From assembly GCA_026120185.1 (NCBI GenBank), contig JANUWF010001617.1:310001-374000 (forward strand): 64,000 nt of DNA, written 5' to 3'. The stretch is from Voacanga thouarsii. Its lineage: Eukaryota > Streptophyta > Magnoliopsida > Gentianales > Apocynaceae. The notes below the pieces were generated by a model. That model was not told the DNA's origin and did no database searches. It saw only the letters and a program-made list of their open reading frames with translations. Position numbers and translations under genes: made by a program. Positions 1 through 11,100 of the stretch are shown in pieces (the stretch's first letter is position 1; every line of letters begins with the position of its first letter).

Positions 1-182
1 CTTTTTAAAAAATTATAATTTAAATACACCCATAATTGAGTTTTTTATAACAATTAAAATATTTGTATTAAAATATATTTAGTTTTAAAATATAAAATAA
101 ATATATAAATCAATAAGTTATTCTTTTTTTCTTATTAATTACATAAATATAATAAAATTTCAATTATCTCTTCTTCTCTCCT
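1..182. other. AT-rich flank, nothing recognised
   Basis: Very AT-rich DNA with no reading frame of note. It ends in a CT-rich run, and bases 178-182 (CTCCT) are the left target-site copy of the solo LTR that follows. Confidence 0.5.
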
Positions 183-2061
183 TGTTACACCCCGAATCCG
201 AAGATGACATGGCAATATTCGAAAATGGAATATCGAACCCGAAATCTGAAATAGACAAAACAAACTAAAATAACCCAAATGTCATTAACTAAAACACAAT
301 GAAAAACAAAATCCAATAAACTTGTACTATTTCAACAAATACTAAAACATCAATGGTCATTAGTACAAATCTAACATGAATAGTGTATTATATAAGCTCT
401 TTAGAAAAATCACTCTAGATCCTCCTCAAACCACTCATCTAACTCTTCCTCTTTTAACTAAGAACTTGAAATAATAGATAAGGGGTGAGCTCACTAGCTC
501 AGTAAGGAAAATATGACTTAATTGGGATTGAGCAAGTTACATAAGTAATAAATTCGCAAAGCACTTAGCCTTTCAGCAGAAATTTATAATTTGTCATGGT
601 TAGGGGGATGGTTGTGGTCCGAACTCAAGGCAATTCTCACATCTAACTTGCAACAGAGCTCGGCACAACAAAACATTAGGATTCTTGGTCAAAAGTCAAA
701 GAATCAAAGTTCTGAAGGGAATCAAAAAGGTTGTGTACCACCTTAAGAAGATCCTGGAATATCACACAAAGAAACAACGGGAGGAAAAAGGAGAACAATA
801 AATTCCTTAGTTTACTCAATACTGAATCGAGTGATGCATAACCAACACTCGAATACTAAACTGGTGTTGATTCAATGAAAATAATGACAAATTAAACAAG
901 GGGACAACCCATCGCCGATACAGAAGTAAACCGGTGCTGGCATCAAACAGAGGAGGACTGGCGCCAGGTGCCACCTTGGCTACACCGGGGCCGAGTAGAT
1001 TGGGTCGGGCCGGGCATGGCCAAGGGAGCTAGCACCGGCTGAGCTCTGGGCTGCGCGAATGCAATTTTTCAGAGCACGGAAAGTCAACCTGCAACATCTC
1101 AACCCCAAGAACCAATCCAACCATCCACTTTATCAAGAAAAAACACCATTTTGTGCACAAAACCATTTAAACATATACATGATACATACTTAAACATGGC
1201 CTAATTCGAGAAGATGATTCATGCTTGGGGATTGGGTTTGGCTTAACTAATATCAATCTTCTAACTATTGTATCCCGTTAAGAGAAGGGCCAGTACACAA
1301 AACATGTGGACTAGGTATTATATCCCCTAACCTAGTGCCAGTACACAGAATAGAATGGGATCATCTTTACCAATTCCAAGCCCCAAACATCAAATAGAAC
1401 GGAACAAAAAATCAGAAATCAGAACAGTGCCAGAACAGAAAAATCATTTAACCCATAGACCATACATATTAGCATAATAACTCATTCACTGGAATAATCT
1501 ATTCACCATGCTTAATCCTCATTTATACAAACATAATTTTCAAAATCTCAAAACAGAAATAAAATTTAGTAAAACACCAGTTAAGAATTGAAAACGCAAA
1601 TAAGTAGAATCTCTTACCAAAAACATTGAATCACAGACTACTCTTATCACTTCCAATTCTTTTCCCCCTACAATCCTAGTTATCAATGCCATATTAGAAT
1701 CATCAAATTCACAATTTTCCTAAATCAAAATCTCAAAATCAAGAACCCTAGATACCAATTAAACCTTGACAGAAATGTAAGGAAACACGAATTACCTAAA
1801 CATGTAGTCTCAAGCACTTCCCCTTCTCTTGTCTCCTCCTCCTAGCCCTTCTTTTCTTCCTAAATAGTCTCCGAATGGTGAACAACGCAAATGTAAAAAA
1901 CAACCTATTGATAGAACGTAAATCAGTCTTAAGAGTAATTATTGCTAATAAGCCCCCTAGTCACTCCCTTTATTAATTAAGCCCCTAACACATGGGTTCA
2001 AGTCTAAACCAGATATCATAAAGAGAAAGCCTCGAGGTCCCAAATGGACTGTGGGCTCACA
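183..2061. mobile_element. Solo LTR of an LTR retrotransposon (about 1.9 kb)
   Basis: The segment begins TGTTACACCCCG and ends GGGCTCACA, so it has the TG...CA termini of an LTR. It is flanked by the identical 5-bp sequence CTCCT at 178-182 and 2062-2066, the expected target-site duplication. No gag or pol reading frame lies inside it or next to it, so it is best read as a solo LTR left by LTR-LTR recombination. Length and the 'CACCCCGAA' opening resemble plant Ty3/gypsy LTRs, but the superfamily is not proven and orientation is undetermined. The flanks are CT-rich, which makes a chance 5-bp match somewhat easier. Confidence 0.6.
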
Positions 2062-2291
2062 CTCCTCCTTTCCTAGTTACTTCTCTTTCCTTTCTTCTCA
2101 TTTCTCTCAATGCAAACATTACATTGTATTAATGAATGATTTTCCTCTCCCTTCTTAAGTTTCTAACAAAGCATGGGAATATTTAAGCTCGAGACAAACC
2201 ATGCCGAGGTTGGGCAAAGCTATAAACTTTGGGTACCCTCAACCTAAAGATTTAAAAAAAAAAAAGAAAAGATAGTTGGTCATTTAGCTTA

Positions 2292-2890
2292 GGCCTAGTT
2301 TGTCTGGCTAGTGAGTTTAAAAGCGAAGAGGGGAAAAAAAAGGAAAAAATAAATGTTTGAGAAATTAAGAAAAATATAAATGATTTTTTTGTCTTTTATT
2401 TGAGCGTGGAGAGAGAAATAACTTACAAATTTAACCTTTGTTATTAATAAGCTCTAGTTTAAATTTAGATAGTTTGAAATATTTTGATCATTTTCTTGAC
2501 AGCTGCTTAAGTTGTACTGTGGTTTAATATCATTATTTACACCTTTCTCTCTACTTATGGCGAGAAAATAAATGGGAATATTTTTTTTTAAAAAAATCTC
2601 ATTTTCTTCTCTGGCTGTACTTGGATAAGGATTGAATTAAGATGAGTTTGTTAAAATTGAATAAAATATTATTAAATGTGGGATAAATATGGAGCCTAAT
2701 TATTAATAAGAGAAAGAAAATATGATGTGTTGTAAATATATAACAACTTTCGAGAAATAAAAATTATTTAAATTAGTATTATTTTAAAATAGAGTTTTGG
2801 TTTAGATTGGGAAGAATTTCTTCCCAAGTATATCTAAAAGAGTGAAATGACTTTGCTTTTCCTTCCCAAATCTCTCCAACCAAACTAGCT
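2292..2890. mobile_element. Tourist-like (PIF/Harbinger) MITE candidate
   Basis: A 0.6-kb non-coding segment with imperfect inverted ends: GGCCTAGTTTG on the left, and CAAACTAGCT on the right, whose reverse complement is AGCTAGTTTG. TTA lies at both borders (2289-2291 and 2891-2893), as PIF/Harbinger elements leave. The inside, near 2640-2730, shares a recognisable block with 12080-12160 (both contain 'ATTAATAAGA' followed by 'GAAAATATGA'), which suggests a repeat family. The ends differ by one base in length. Confidence 0.4.
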
Positions 2891-2955
2891 TTAAAAAAGG
2901 ACGATCACGAATAGCTTCTGCCATTGGTGGAATTACTAATTTTTTATAAAAAAAT

Positions 2956-4182
2956 GGTTAAATAACACAAATTGCCCCTGAACTTAACAAAAACTCATTG
3001 CTTGCTTCCCAACTTCATTTATGTAAAATTTTACTCTTGAACTATATAAATTTATCATTAGTTATCCTTCTATCCAAATTAAGTATTAACCTATGATAGA
3101 ATTACCTCGTGTTATCTGCACATGACATTTTTAAAAGGTATTTTCGTCTGGGGAACAAAAAAAATGCATCATCTCACCAAATAAAGCCCTACATTCTTCT
3201 TCCCACACCCACATTGCTCTGCCTCAATACAAGCTTAACTAGTAGAATCAAATTTATTTTTAATCATGCCAAGAAATCATCTCCAAATTGCAGATGTGGG
3301 AGATTTCAATATTCTGAAATTAAGAATATTTTGGTCCATACATATTGGTCATATCATTCATACCATTCTTCTCAAATTTCTCTAATTTTGTCGAAGACCT
3401 ATTTGTATTCGAGGAAATCCCATTTTGATCTATCCCCGCCACATCATGACCCGACATACATGATTTGAATTTTGGAAATCGAAAATCGGATTTGGAAATC
3501 GAATCATCAGCTTTTCTGATAAACTTATATGCTTTCCTACTTACTCTTTTGCGGCGATCATCAGATTTCTTAATTTATTTACTGGGTTCTTTGAGGGGTG
3601 GACCAAGTCCAACCTTGATGTCGCCGGTAGTGAGCGAGTGAGGCACAAATGGGCCAACAAGAAGGGAGACAGACAACTAAATCAAGAGGGATTTGAGGGG
3701 TTTAGAGGTGAAGTAAAGAAATGAGATAACAAGAAAAATGGACAAGAGAGAAAGGGAGATGAGGATAGTAACTTGGGTAAGGGATAGGTTTGGGGATAAG
3801 AGAAGGTCGATTTTGGAGGAGGCTTTGATTGGAGAACGAATCTGGGTTTGGCATCATTATGAGGCTTTGATTGGAGAACGAATTTCGATCTAACACCCTC
3901 GTCTAAGAACTCCATGCTCAAAACTCCAAGCATAAATGTTCTGATCAAAATACCTTTAGAAAGAGTCATTTTATATGCCTATATGTATTGATCAAAATAC
4001 CCTTTATAAAGGTTATTTACGGGTCATGTAGGATCATTCCGTCATGGATTCAAGCTCAATTTAGATAGAATAACAACTAATGATAAGTTTATGTAGTTCA
4101 AGGACAAAATTTTACGAAAATGAAGTTAAGAGGCATGCAACGCATTTTTGTTAAGTTCAAGGACAATTTGTGTCATTTACCC
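2956..4182. mobile_element. Non-autonomous Mutator-like element with long TIRs
   Basis: The first about 130 bases (from 2956) are the imperfect inverted complement of the last about 130 (to 4182). Both carry the conserved stretch ACACAAATTG, then a CTTGAACT-like stretch, and TTATCATTAGTT further in. Weaker similarity runs to roughly 230 bases per end. Possible 9-bp target copies are 2947-2955 (TAAAAAAAT) and 4183-4191 (TTAACAAAT), matching at 7 of 9. Long TIRs and a 9-bp duplication fit Mutator-like elements. No transposase is present; the internal frames on the minus strand look like low-complexity chance frames. Confidence 0.6.
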
Positions 4183-4823
4183 TTAACAAATTACCTTTCT
4201 CTCAGAATTACAAATTTTTAAACAAAATTTTATGAAGTTTACGTGTCCCTCTTTTAAAATTTTATAAAATTTTTAATATTATTTTATAATATAAACACAT
4301 CTTTTTCTAGTTTGTCTCTTCCTCCTTGAGCAAAGATCTATGGCTTTGCCCACATTAGTAAAAAAATAAAATTAAAAATAGATAAGAAAACAGCATAATT
4401 TTAGGACACCGTCCTCGCATGTCTTGTAATGGAAAAAAATAAAAAGTTTGGATTATTTTTGTAAACATCAAGATCATTTATTTTAGACCTACTTTTAGAT
4501 GCAAAGTTTCTTTAAGTTATGGAAGAAAAAAATAAAAACTAAATGTAGATTATTTCAAGCAATTGAGAATGGATTTGCAAGAAAATTTCAATTTTTATAA
4601 TTGAAAAATTATTATATAGATTTAGTTCACATGGACTAACCAGTTTAAAAAATTATACTATATAACTTGTATTGTATATGATATAATCTTCTAAAATTAT
4701 TGATCTACGTGAACTAAATTTATATTATAAAATTTTTGCTTTTACCAAGAAACAGCAGCCACAGAAAAAATTAGAAACAGCAGTCACAGAAAAAATAGTT
4801 ACTTCACAAACAAACATCGGAAC
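4183..4823. other. AT-rich intergenic, nothing firm
   Basis: Roughly 640 bases without a coding frame. It includes 'CTAGTTTGTC' near 4311, similar to the end of the MITE at 2292, so a further decayed MITE end is possible. Otherwise nothing is recognised. Confidence 0.3.
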
Positions 4824-5141
4824 CTAAACCATGCTGAACTGCTGCCCATATCTACGCGAAAAAGATCGACTCCGGTAGTACTCAACTTCCTCCTGCTGCC
4901 ACTCTCCATCATCAAAATTCTTCGTGTAGCTCAATGCATCATACTTCATAAGCTCCTGCCGATGATCTTCCCTTGCACACGGCAGCGCTGGCCTCCGACA
5001 GACCACCCTCTTCAGCCGCACAACCGCCTGAATCAGCCTCACCAACAGATGCTTTACTCCATTTCGACTCTGGCAGTCACCGAAGTAGCTCCTGGAATAA
5101 GCCATCTTTAGTCCACGCAAATGGTCATTTGTTTTCTTCAT
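4824..5141 (-). CDS. Small uncharacterised plant protein (YDxLSYxxNFDDG type)
   Basis: An intronless minus-strand frame of 105 codons from the first ATG at 5141. A TATA box (TTTATAA, 5157-5151) lies only about ten bases upstream of that ATG. A start site about 30 bases below the TATA box would skip it, so the second ATG at 5105 (residue 13, MAYSRSYFGDC) is the likelier start, giving 93 residues. The protein is basic in its first half (VRLKRVVCRRP). It then has the motif YDALSYTKNFDDG, an acidic stretch EWQQEEVEYY, and ends in RSFSRRYGQQFSMV. The pattern 'YDxxSYxxNFDxG ... FSxRY' is familiar to me from short plant proteins of unknown function. No membrane segment or signal peptide is visible. 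It stands alone, so the neighbours give no clue to its role. Confidence 0.6.
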   Translation of the reverse strand: MKKTNDHLRGLKMAYSRSYFGDCQSRNGVKHLLVRLIQAVVRLKRVVCRRPALPCAREDHRQELMKYDALSYTKNFDDGEWQQEEVEYYRSRSFSRRYGQQFSMV

Positions 5142-5150
5142 TCTGATTGT

Positions 5151-5157
5151 TTATAAA
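5151..5157 (-). promoter_or_regulatory. TATA box of the small gene at 4824-5141
   Basis: TTTATAA on the minus strand, about 45-50 bases upstream of the ATG at 5105 and about 10 upstream of the ATG at 5141. This spacing favours the downstream start. Confidence 0.45.
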
Positions 5158-6868
5158 TGGCCTCTCTTTTTTGATATCGATGGATTCTTGATTCTGGACT
5201 CCTAGTTTGTATCCAGCCTAGCTTAGCTAGCTGAAACGTGAATAAAAACCAAACAAATTTGCAATCAGCTGAGGGTTGGAAATTTTGGCACACTGAAAGT
5301 ATATTAGTTTTTGTTGTTGGAAATTGACAAGGGTGTGGTTTTTGTTTGGCTTGCCTGGCTATATTTTATCGAAGAAACCGATGTTTTTGGTTCTTGAATT
5401 GACTCCAATTATGTCCTCTTAAAAAGGGAAAAAAAAAAAAAAATACTCCTATCTGCCTATTGTGATCAAATACACTACTGTTCTATGTTGTGCCTTGGGT
5501 ACAACCAAGTTAATATTCCAAATTAACTTGTTTCATGATATTCTATATATTTTTAGAAAAGTATTGCTATATCTGATATAAAATAAATAAATTATATCTC
5601 GTTTGTCTTCTAAACAGTAATAGATAATAGACAAGAGAATCAAGCTTATTGCAAACAAATCTTGTATGTTTTTTGTTGATTTGTAGAATTAATTCTTTTT
5701 AGATGAACCATTCTCATAAGATTAGTTAGCTTGTTTGGACATACCGATTAAAGTTAAATTTTAATTTTAAAAAAAAATCTTTTATTAATCCAACAAAATT
5801 ATATATCCAATAAGAATCAAACATTAAATGACTTTCTTAAATTATATCATTAAATAAAAAAACAATCAATCCCAACATGATTCACCCCAAGATATTTTAT
5901 TGAATATAATCTAATTTGTGAACAAAATGAGCCTTCATTACTTCCACATTTCATTAACAGCACAAAGAATGTAAATCTTCCTTGTATTATAGTAACAAAA
6001 TTTAACACTCACCTCATGACTAATAATTCAATTTATCAAAAGTATTTCTTACTAATTATAAATTTTGAGTTCTATTTATATTCTATACTTTTATTATTTT
6101 ATTTAAAAAAAATTAACACTCACATCAAGACAATGTAAATCCTTCTTGAATTTAGCGACATAATTTAACATTAATGATAGTGTCCAAGAATACAAGACAT
6201 TTACCAAACAAAGAAATCTATCGTGCCCCACAATTGAATCCTTGGGCACTACTATTTTTTATTGGACCAAAAAATGTCACCGTTAATGACATAATACTAT
6301 TATACAAGTTCCATCATTCAATGAATGATTAAAATGTTCGGTCACAAACCTTTTACTATTACTCAATGAATTTAAAAAAGATAAGAATCTCTAAATAGTC
6401 TAAAGTGGTCATGTTAAGATGTAATTTTCAAAGTCCAAAACAGCTAAGGATAAAGATGAAGATTATGCATTATAATTAAACTTAATCAAAGATTATTCAA
6501 GGATAGGATAGCCGGCCAATAAACAATGTGAAACTAAATTCTTATCTTGACCAAGTCTGTATCACGTGGCTTTCTCATGTTGAATTTGTCTTCTATGATA
6601 TTATCTTTAGACTCTTTATAAAAGTATATTTAATTTAGAAAATTACATACTAATTAGTATATTAATTACCAGCATTTATCGTTTTATAATTTAAGACCCA
6701 CATATAATGTAAAAAAAAAAAAAAAAGTATAAAAGACCTATCACTTACAATAGATGTCGAAATGTTACTACCAACTTTATTTTCATTCTTATTCAAACTT
6801 TTAACTAAAAAGTACATGAAAATATATGATATCTAATGCAAATTATCTCAAACCGAAAAATTATAGAT
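5158..6868. other. Intergenic, no gene recognised
   Basis: AT-rich DNA with scattered homopolymer runs. No coding frame with codon-like composition, no tRNA and no clear transposon ends were seen. Confidence 0.4.
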
Positions 6869-7660
6869 TCAACCTCTAACAAACACGATCCTAATCTTAT
6901 CTTTAGAAAAAGTTTGGAAAACTAAGCAAAATCTTTCCATGTGAGGGCTGAAACAACAACACGATGTCTGAGTCTCAACCATTTGACAGCAAACCTCCAG
7001 TTGAAGGGAGAAGCAGTGTGTGTGTCCTTTCCCAGACACCACATGGCTCACCGTAGGCCGCATCCATACACTGTGCTTATCAATCCAGCGAAAAAGTATA
7101 TTATTAATGAAGGAAAGGATCTTCCAGTGACATCTGCCAACCTCCTCAGTCCATTTGGCCGACGGTTGAAAATATCCCATGACAGCCCCTAAAAGGTTTC
7201 TCAATTGGCGGTTGCACATTCAACTGCCACCCTTTTAATCAAGCTTCAAATTGCAAATACTCATTAAAGACTCCATTTCCGGGATATACACGGAAAGCGA
7301 ACCAACATGCATTCAAATGTTAAAATTCGAGACTTTTTAGTCCAGTAAAAAGATGTATTAAAATGTACATTAGTCTTCAATGCCACGATCTTCAAGATAT
7401 AATTAGATCAAAAGCCTACCTAAACACGTTTTATACATAAATATTAAGCATAAAAGCCTACGTTGTTTGGAGATTCATAGTGAAAACTCTAAAATCTGTG
7501 GGCCAATTCGCTCCGATGGTACCAGAAAACAGAAAACCCCCTTGACTATGGCGATGCCAGTCACAAGGAAGCCGCCTTTTGAAAGGTACCCCTGATGCTG
7601 AAAGATTCCAATATGCAACGGAAATGTCCAAGCCACAGCATGCTCTTATCCATATGGGGA
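6869..7660. other. Two GC-richer blocks of unknown nature
   Basis: Blocks at about 6935-7230 and 7495-7660 are less AT-rich than the surroundings. Open frames of 116 residues (minus, 6869-7219) and 83 residues (plus, 6941-7192) overlap in the first block, and neither resembles a known family. The minus strand of the second block also stays open. They could be decayed exons or a non-coding transcript; no function is assigned. Confidence 0.3.
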
Positions 7661-8509
7661 AAAAATAATAATAATATATAATAAATAATTACGAGATAAG
7701 CAAGTGAAGTCCGTGATCATAAATGGGGTTTAATAATCAAATATGGTTCAAACTCTACCTCCCCTTCTTGGAAGAATCCAAAAAGGAAAACTATAAGAGC
7801 AGGAATCTTCCAGGTGGATGCTGTGTGAATTTAACGGGGAGAAAAATGACAGAGAAGATGGACAAAGTTGTCTGCAACTTGAATGGAGAGAAAGTAAATT
7901 GGAAAAAGTTGTAAACTCATACTTCATTGAAAATTGGGGATGTGAATACAACAAATTTTTTCTCGCCATTTCTGCCGGAGGATGTGAAAAAATACAGGTA
8001 AATAAAACAGAAAAGATCAAAAGAATAGAGAGGAGGAAAAAGAAATCTAAAATTCATGGAACAGGGATCACAGTGATATCTGGAGAAGTGACTTCTTTTA
8101 AGTGAAATGGAGGAAATCAACCAGCATTGTCAGCTCTCTTACAACCCGGTCACAGCTCAATTTTCCTGTACAACAAACAACATAGCATGTGAGGTTTCTC
8201 CCTTTGAGGCCAACATTTAAATAGTGTTATTAATGCAGCCAACATGTTTAAACCCTTGCATGTTGCTCAGATGTCACCTTCTTATCTTATTTCCCTTTTG
8301 TTTGCATTTTATCAGTTATTAAAAGGAAGAGATGATATATCCAGATATATCTAAATCCTGAAATCATGCTCCTAAAACTAACTCCACTATTCAAACAACT
8401 GACAGTCGTATTTTTTCTACCTGGACAATTTGCTCGGTAAAAGATTTAATAAGAATCGCTTACAATGAGGATAAAATAGCGTACCAAAATATGATCATGC
8501 TACTATGCA
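7661..8509. other. 3' flank of the PIRL gene
   Basis: The part next to 8510 must contain the 3' untranslated region of the PIRL gene on the minus strand. Overlapping short frames at 7723-8120 occur on both strands in purine-rich sequence and look like chance frames. Confidence 0.4.
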
Positions 8510-10542
8510 TCAGGCTCTGACATGGTCTGTACCGCTGCGCTTGCGTTTGTTAGATCTTGAAAAGAAGCATATTTGAGCCCAAGATTTCTTCTTCTTAACA
8601 GATGGTGTCTTAACATCCCTCTTCGCAACAAGATCAGCCATATACTGAACAACAGCCTGATGTGCACATAATCTAGGTTAGCCTTAAAAGATGTTACAGA
8701 AAACATTACATAACCAGAAAATCAAAGATTACCTGAGCTCCCATATCAACAATATTTCTTGGTGGAACTTCAATGGGATTTCCTTCTATATGTAAGACAC
8801 GCAACCGAGATAACATCCTAAAAGAGTCTGGAAGAAATCTTATCTGGTTATTGCTAATATCCAATTCTTCAAGCATCTCTAGATTGCCAATAGACCTTGG
8901 CAGAAATTTCAGGTCTGCAAAATTGTTGCTTATGTTCAACTTCACAAGTGTAGTAGCAAAGCACAAGCTCTCAGGCACTGTTTCAAGCTCATTGAAACTA
9001 ACATTTAGCTCCTTCAAGCTTAAAAGAGATGCCATTGTAGTAGGCAACTGTCTAATGTTATTGTATCTCACAGACAGAACTTCTAGAGATTGGATTCTGC
9101 CCACAGCTTCTGGAAGAGCTTTAAGCCTGTTGTAATCTACCCGGAGCTCTTTAAGTGAAGAACACTGACCAATTGTATGAGGAATTTCCTCAATATCATT
9201 TGTTTCGACCTCCAATATTTTCAGGCTGGCAAGAGACCCAATTGTATCTGGAAGGGCTGAGAGTGAATTTGAGCTCAAATTAAGCTCCTCAAGAAGGACC
9301 AATCTGGCAAAGGTTGGAGGCAGTGATCTTAACCGGTTCCCACTTACATTAAGACAGACCAAGTTAAGCAGATCCCCAATGGATTCAGGCAATTCAATGA
9401 TCCTATTGGAGTGCAAATCTAACTTCTGCAATGATGAAAGGCCTCCTATGGTATCTGGCAGACTCACAATCCGGTTCTCGGACAAATCCAATGTAATCAA
9501 ACTAGATAGCTTTCCCAGGGAATCAGGAAGCCAATCCACTTGGTCCATCAATTTGGCCTGGAGATTAAGCTCTCGGGCTCCTTTCTTCGATGCTACTTCA
9601 ATTAAACTAGCGAGCTTTATCAAACTTAGTTTTTCACCATCTTGACCTACAAAATAGAAAAGATTATCTTACCCGAGAACAATATTCTAAACTAATTGGA
9701 ACTCCAATTCAACATCAATATCATCCATTGAAAGAAACAAAGACAATACTCTATCACCATTCTCCCACCAAACCTTGTCCCAAAAAAAAAAAAAAAAAAA
9801 AAAAAAACAACAACAACAACCAATAAATAAGAGCACATTTTCACATACCATCACTGATTGCCGGCTTCAGAGTAGAGTCAAGAATCTGAGGAGTGGTTGA
9901 AACATCGCCAGATCGGAGTCCAGCCCCAATTCCATCCCAATGAAACGTAGTATTTGCTTTCTTCAAATAACTGTCATCCTTACTAAACAGTTCAGAAACC
10001 TTCACAGGCTCTTTCTCATTATAAAAACTCGAGTGTGACGAATTGGTCGCTGTTGTCGTCGTGGTACTTACAGTCGTGGCCGGAGAATTATAACTATTCC
10101 CAGAGAATGACACCGAAGTTGTCAGCGACATACTGCTGGAATCCCTTGAATAACTTTTGGATAATGACTCTGAAACATAAGCATTGGACTGCGATGAATT
10201 TGACGAGGGCAAGCATTTCGAAGCTCTCTGGATCAAATCATCGAGCACCGCGTGGACGTTTTCGAGATCCAACAACTTGAAAGCTTCCCTTTTCTGCTCT
10301 TTGCTTTGATAATGAATCAAATTCCTCTGCATCTCTTGCAATATTTTGAACAACTCATCTGGGACATTTTTCCGTTTATTCTGCCTGGTAATTGCTTCCA
10401 GCCTCAACTGATCTTCCTTTTCCACGTTTCGAATTAGCGTTTTGGCGGCCTCAACTTCTTCAATTCCGGGTCTTGTTGGTAAAGATCTGTGTATTCTCAT
10501 GACTTCCTCCACCACCTCTTCAAGTGACATCCATTTTTCCAT
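8510..10542 (-). CDS. Plant intracellular Ras-group LRR protein (PIRL4/5-like)
   Basis: Three exons join in frame: 10542-9849, 9646-8733 and 8656-8510, giving 1755 nt or 584 residues. Both introns are GT-AG; the first splits a Gly codon. Residues 1-110 form a charged, probably coiled-coil N-terminus starting MEKWMSLEEVVEEVMRIHRS, typical of the PIRL4/5 clade. A Ser/Thr-rich stretch follows (about 115-190). About eleven 23-residue repeats of the form LPxxIGxLxxLxxLxLSxN fill roughly 265-525. The C-terminus is Lys/Arg-rich (KKKKSWAQIC). There is no signal peptide or membrane segment, so it is intracellular. PIRLs are plant relatives of animal Ras-group LRR proteins; Arabidopsis members act in pollen and gametophyte development, and their partners are poorly known. 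Assignment to the family is firm; the exact subclade rests on recalled similarity of the N-terminus. Confidence 0.92.
9781..9806. repeat. Poly(A) tract in PIRL intron 1
   Basis: An uninterrupted run of about 26 A (plus strand) followed by a few CAA units. On the gene strand this is poly(T) between the donor at 9848 and the acceptor at 9647. Confidence 0.9.
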
Positions 10543-11100
10543 TTCCTTCTTCCTTGCAAATTTCCCAAACGAACAAACACACCAAAATCAGAAACGACTA
10601 AAAACTGCAGAGTACAATCAATAGAGAAACAGAAAGCAGCCCACAGAATTGACAACTTGCCCTCGTTTTACTGTTTCAAAAGCAGAATCAAAAATGAATT
10701 TTGCTTTTCAGATTAGAAGAAAGAAAAATGATTGATAACTCAATTGCCCTTGTGCTCCATGACTTTCTAGAAACATCGTGTTGAACGTTGACAATTAAAT
10801 CAAAACAAAACATTTGAATAACCCAAAATATTATACTCCTCGTAATTTTTTTAAGACAGAAGCCATACTAGGCCATGAAATTAGATTAACTCCAAGAAAA
10901 CCAAAGCCAATCTTTCTGAGCTAACTTTAACCTAGTTTTGAAACATTCAAAACCCAGAACAAAAAATTAAAAAAACAACCCACTTAAATTCAACACAAAT
11001 GCAAGCATACAAACACCTATAGATAGAGAGGTGAAGAGAGAGAGAGAGAGAGTAAAGCATACTCACAAAGCTTATCCTTTTCTAAAATAAATCAAGCAAT
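10543..11100 (-). promoter_or_regulatory. 5' flank and probable promoter of the PIRL gene
   Basis: About 550 bases upstream of the PIRL start codon. A GA/CT microsatellite lies at about 11032-11052; on the gene strand this is a CT repeat, a feature often found near plant transcription starts. No convincing TATA box was identified. Confidence 0.35.
11032..11052. repeat. (GA)n microsatellite
   Basis: About ten GA units in a row, upstream of the PIRL gene. Confidence 0.9.

Noticed and set aside
3682..3969. 95-codon minus frame inside the Mutator-like element
   Set aside because: Low-complexity Ser/Pro/Phe composition, with a duplicated phrase, inside a non-autonomous element; no gene support.
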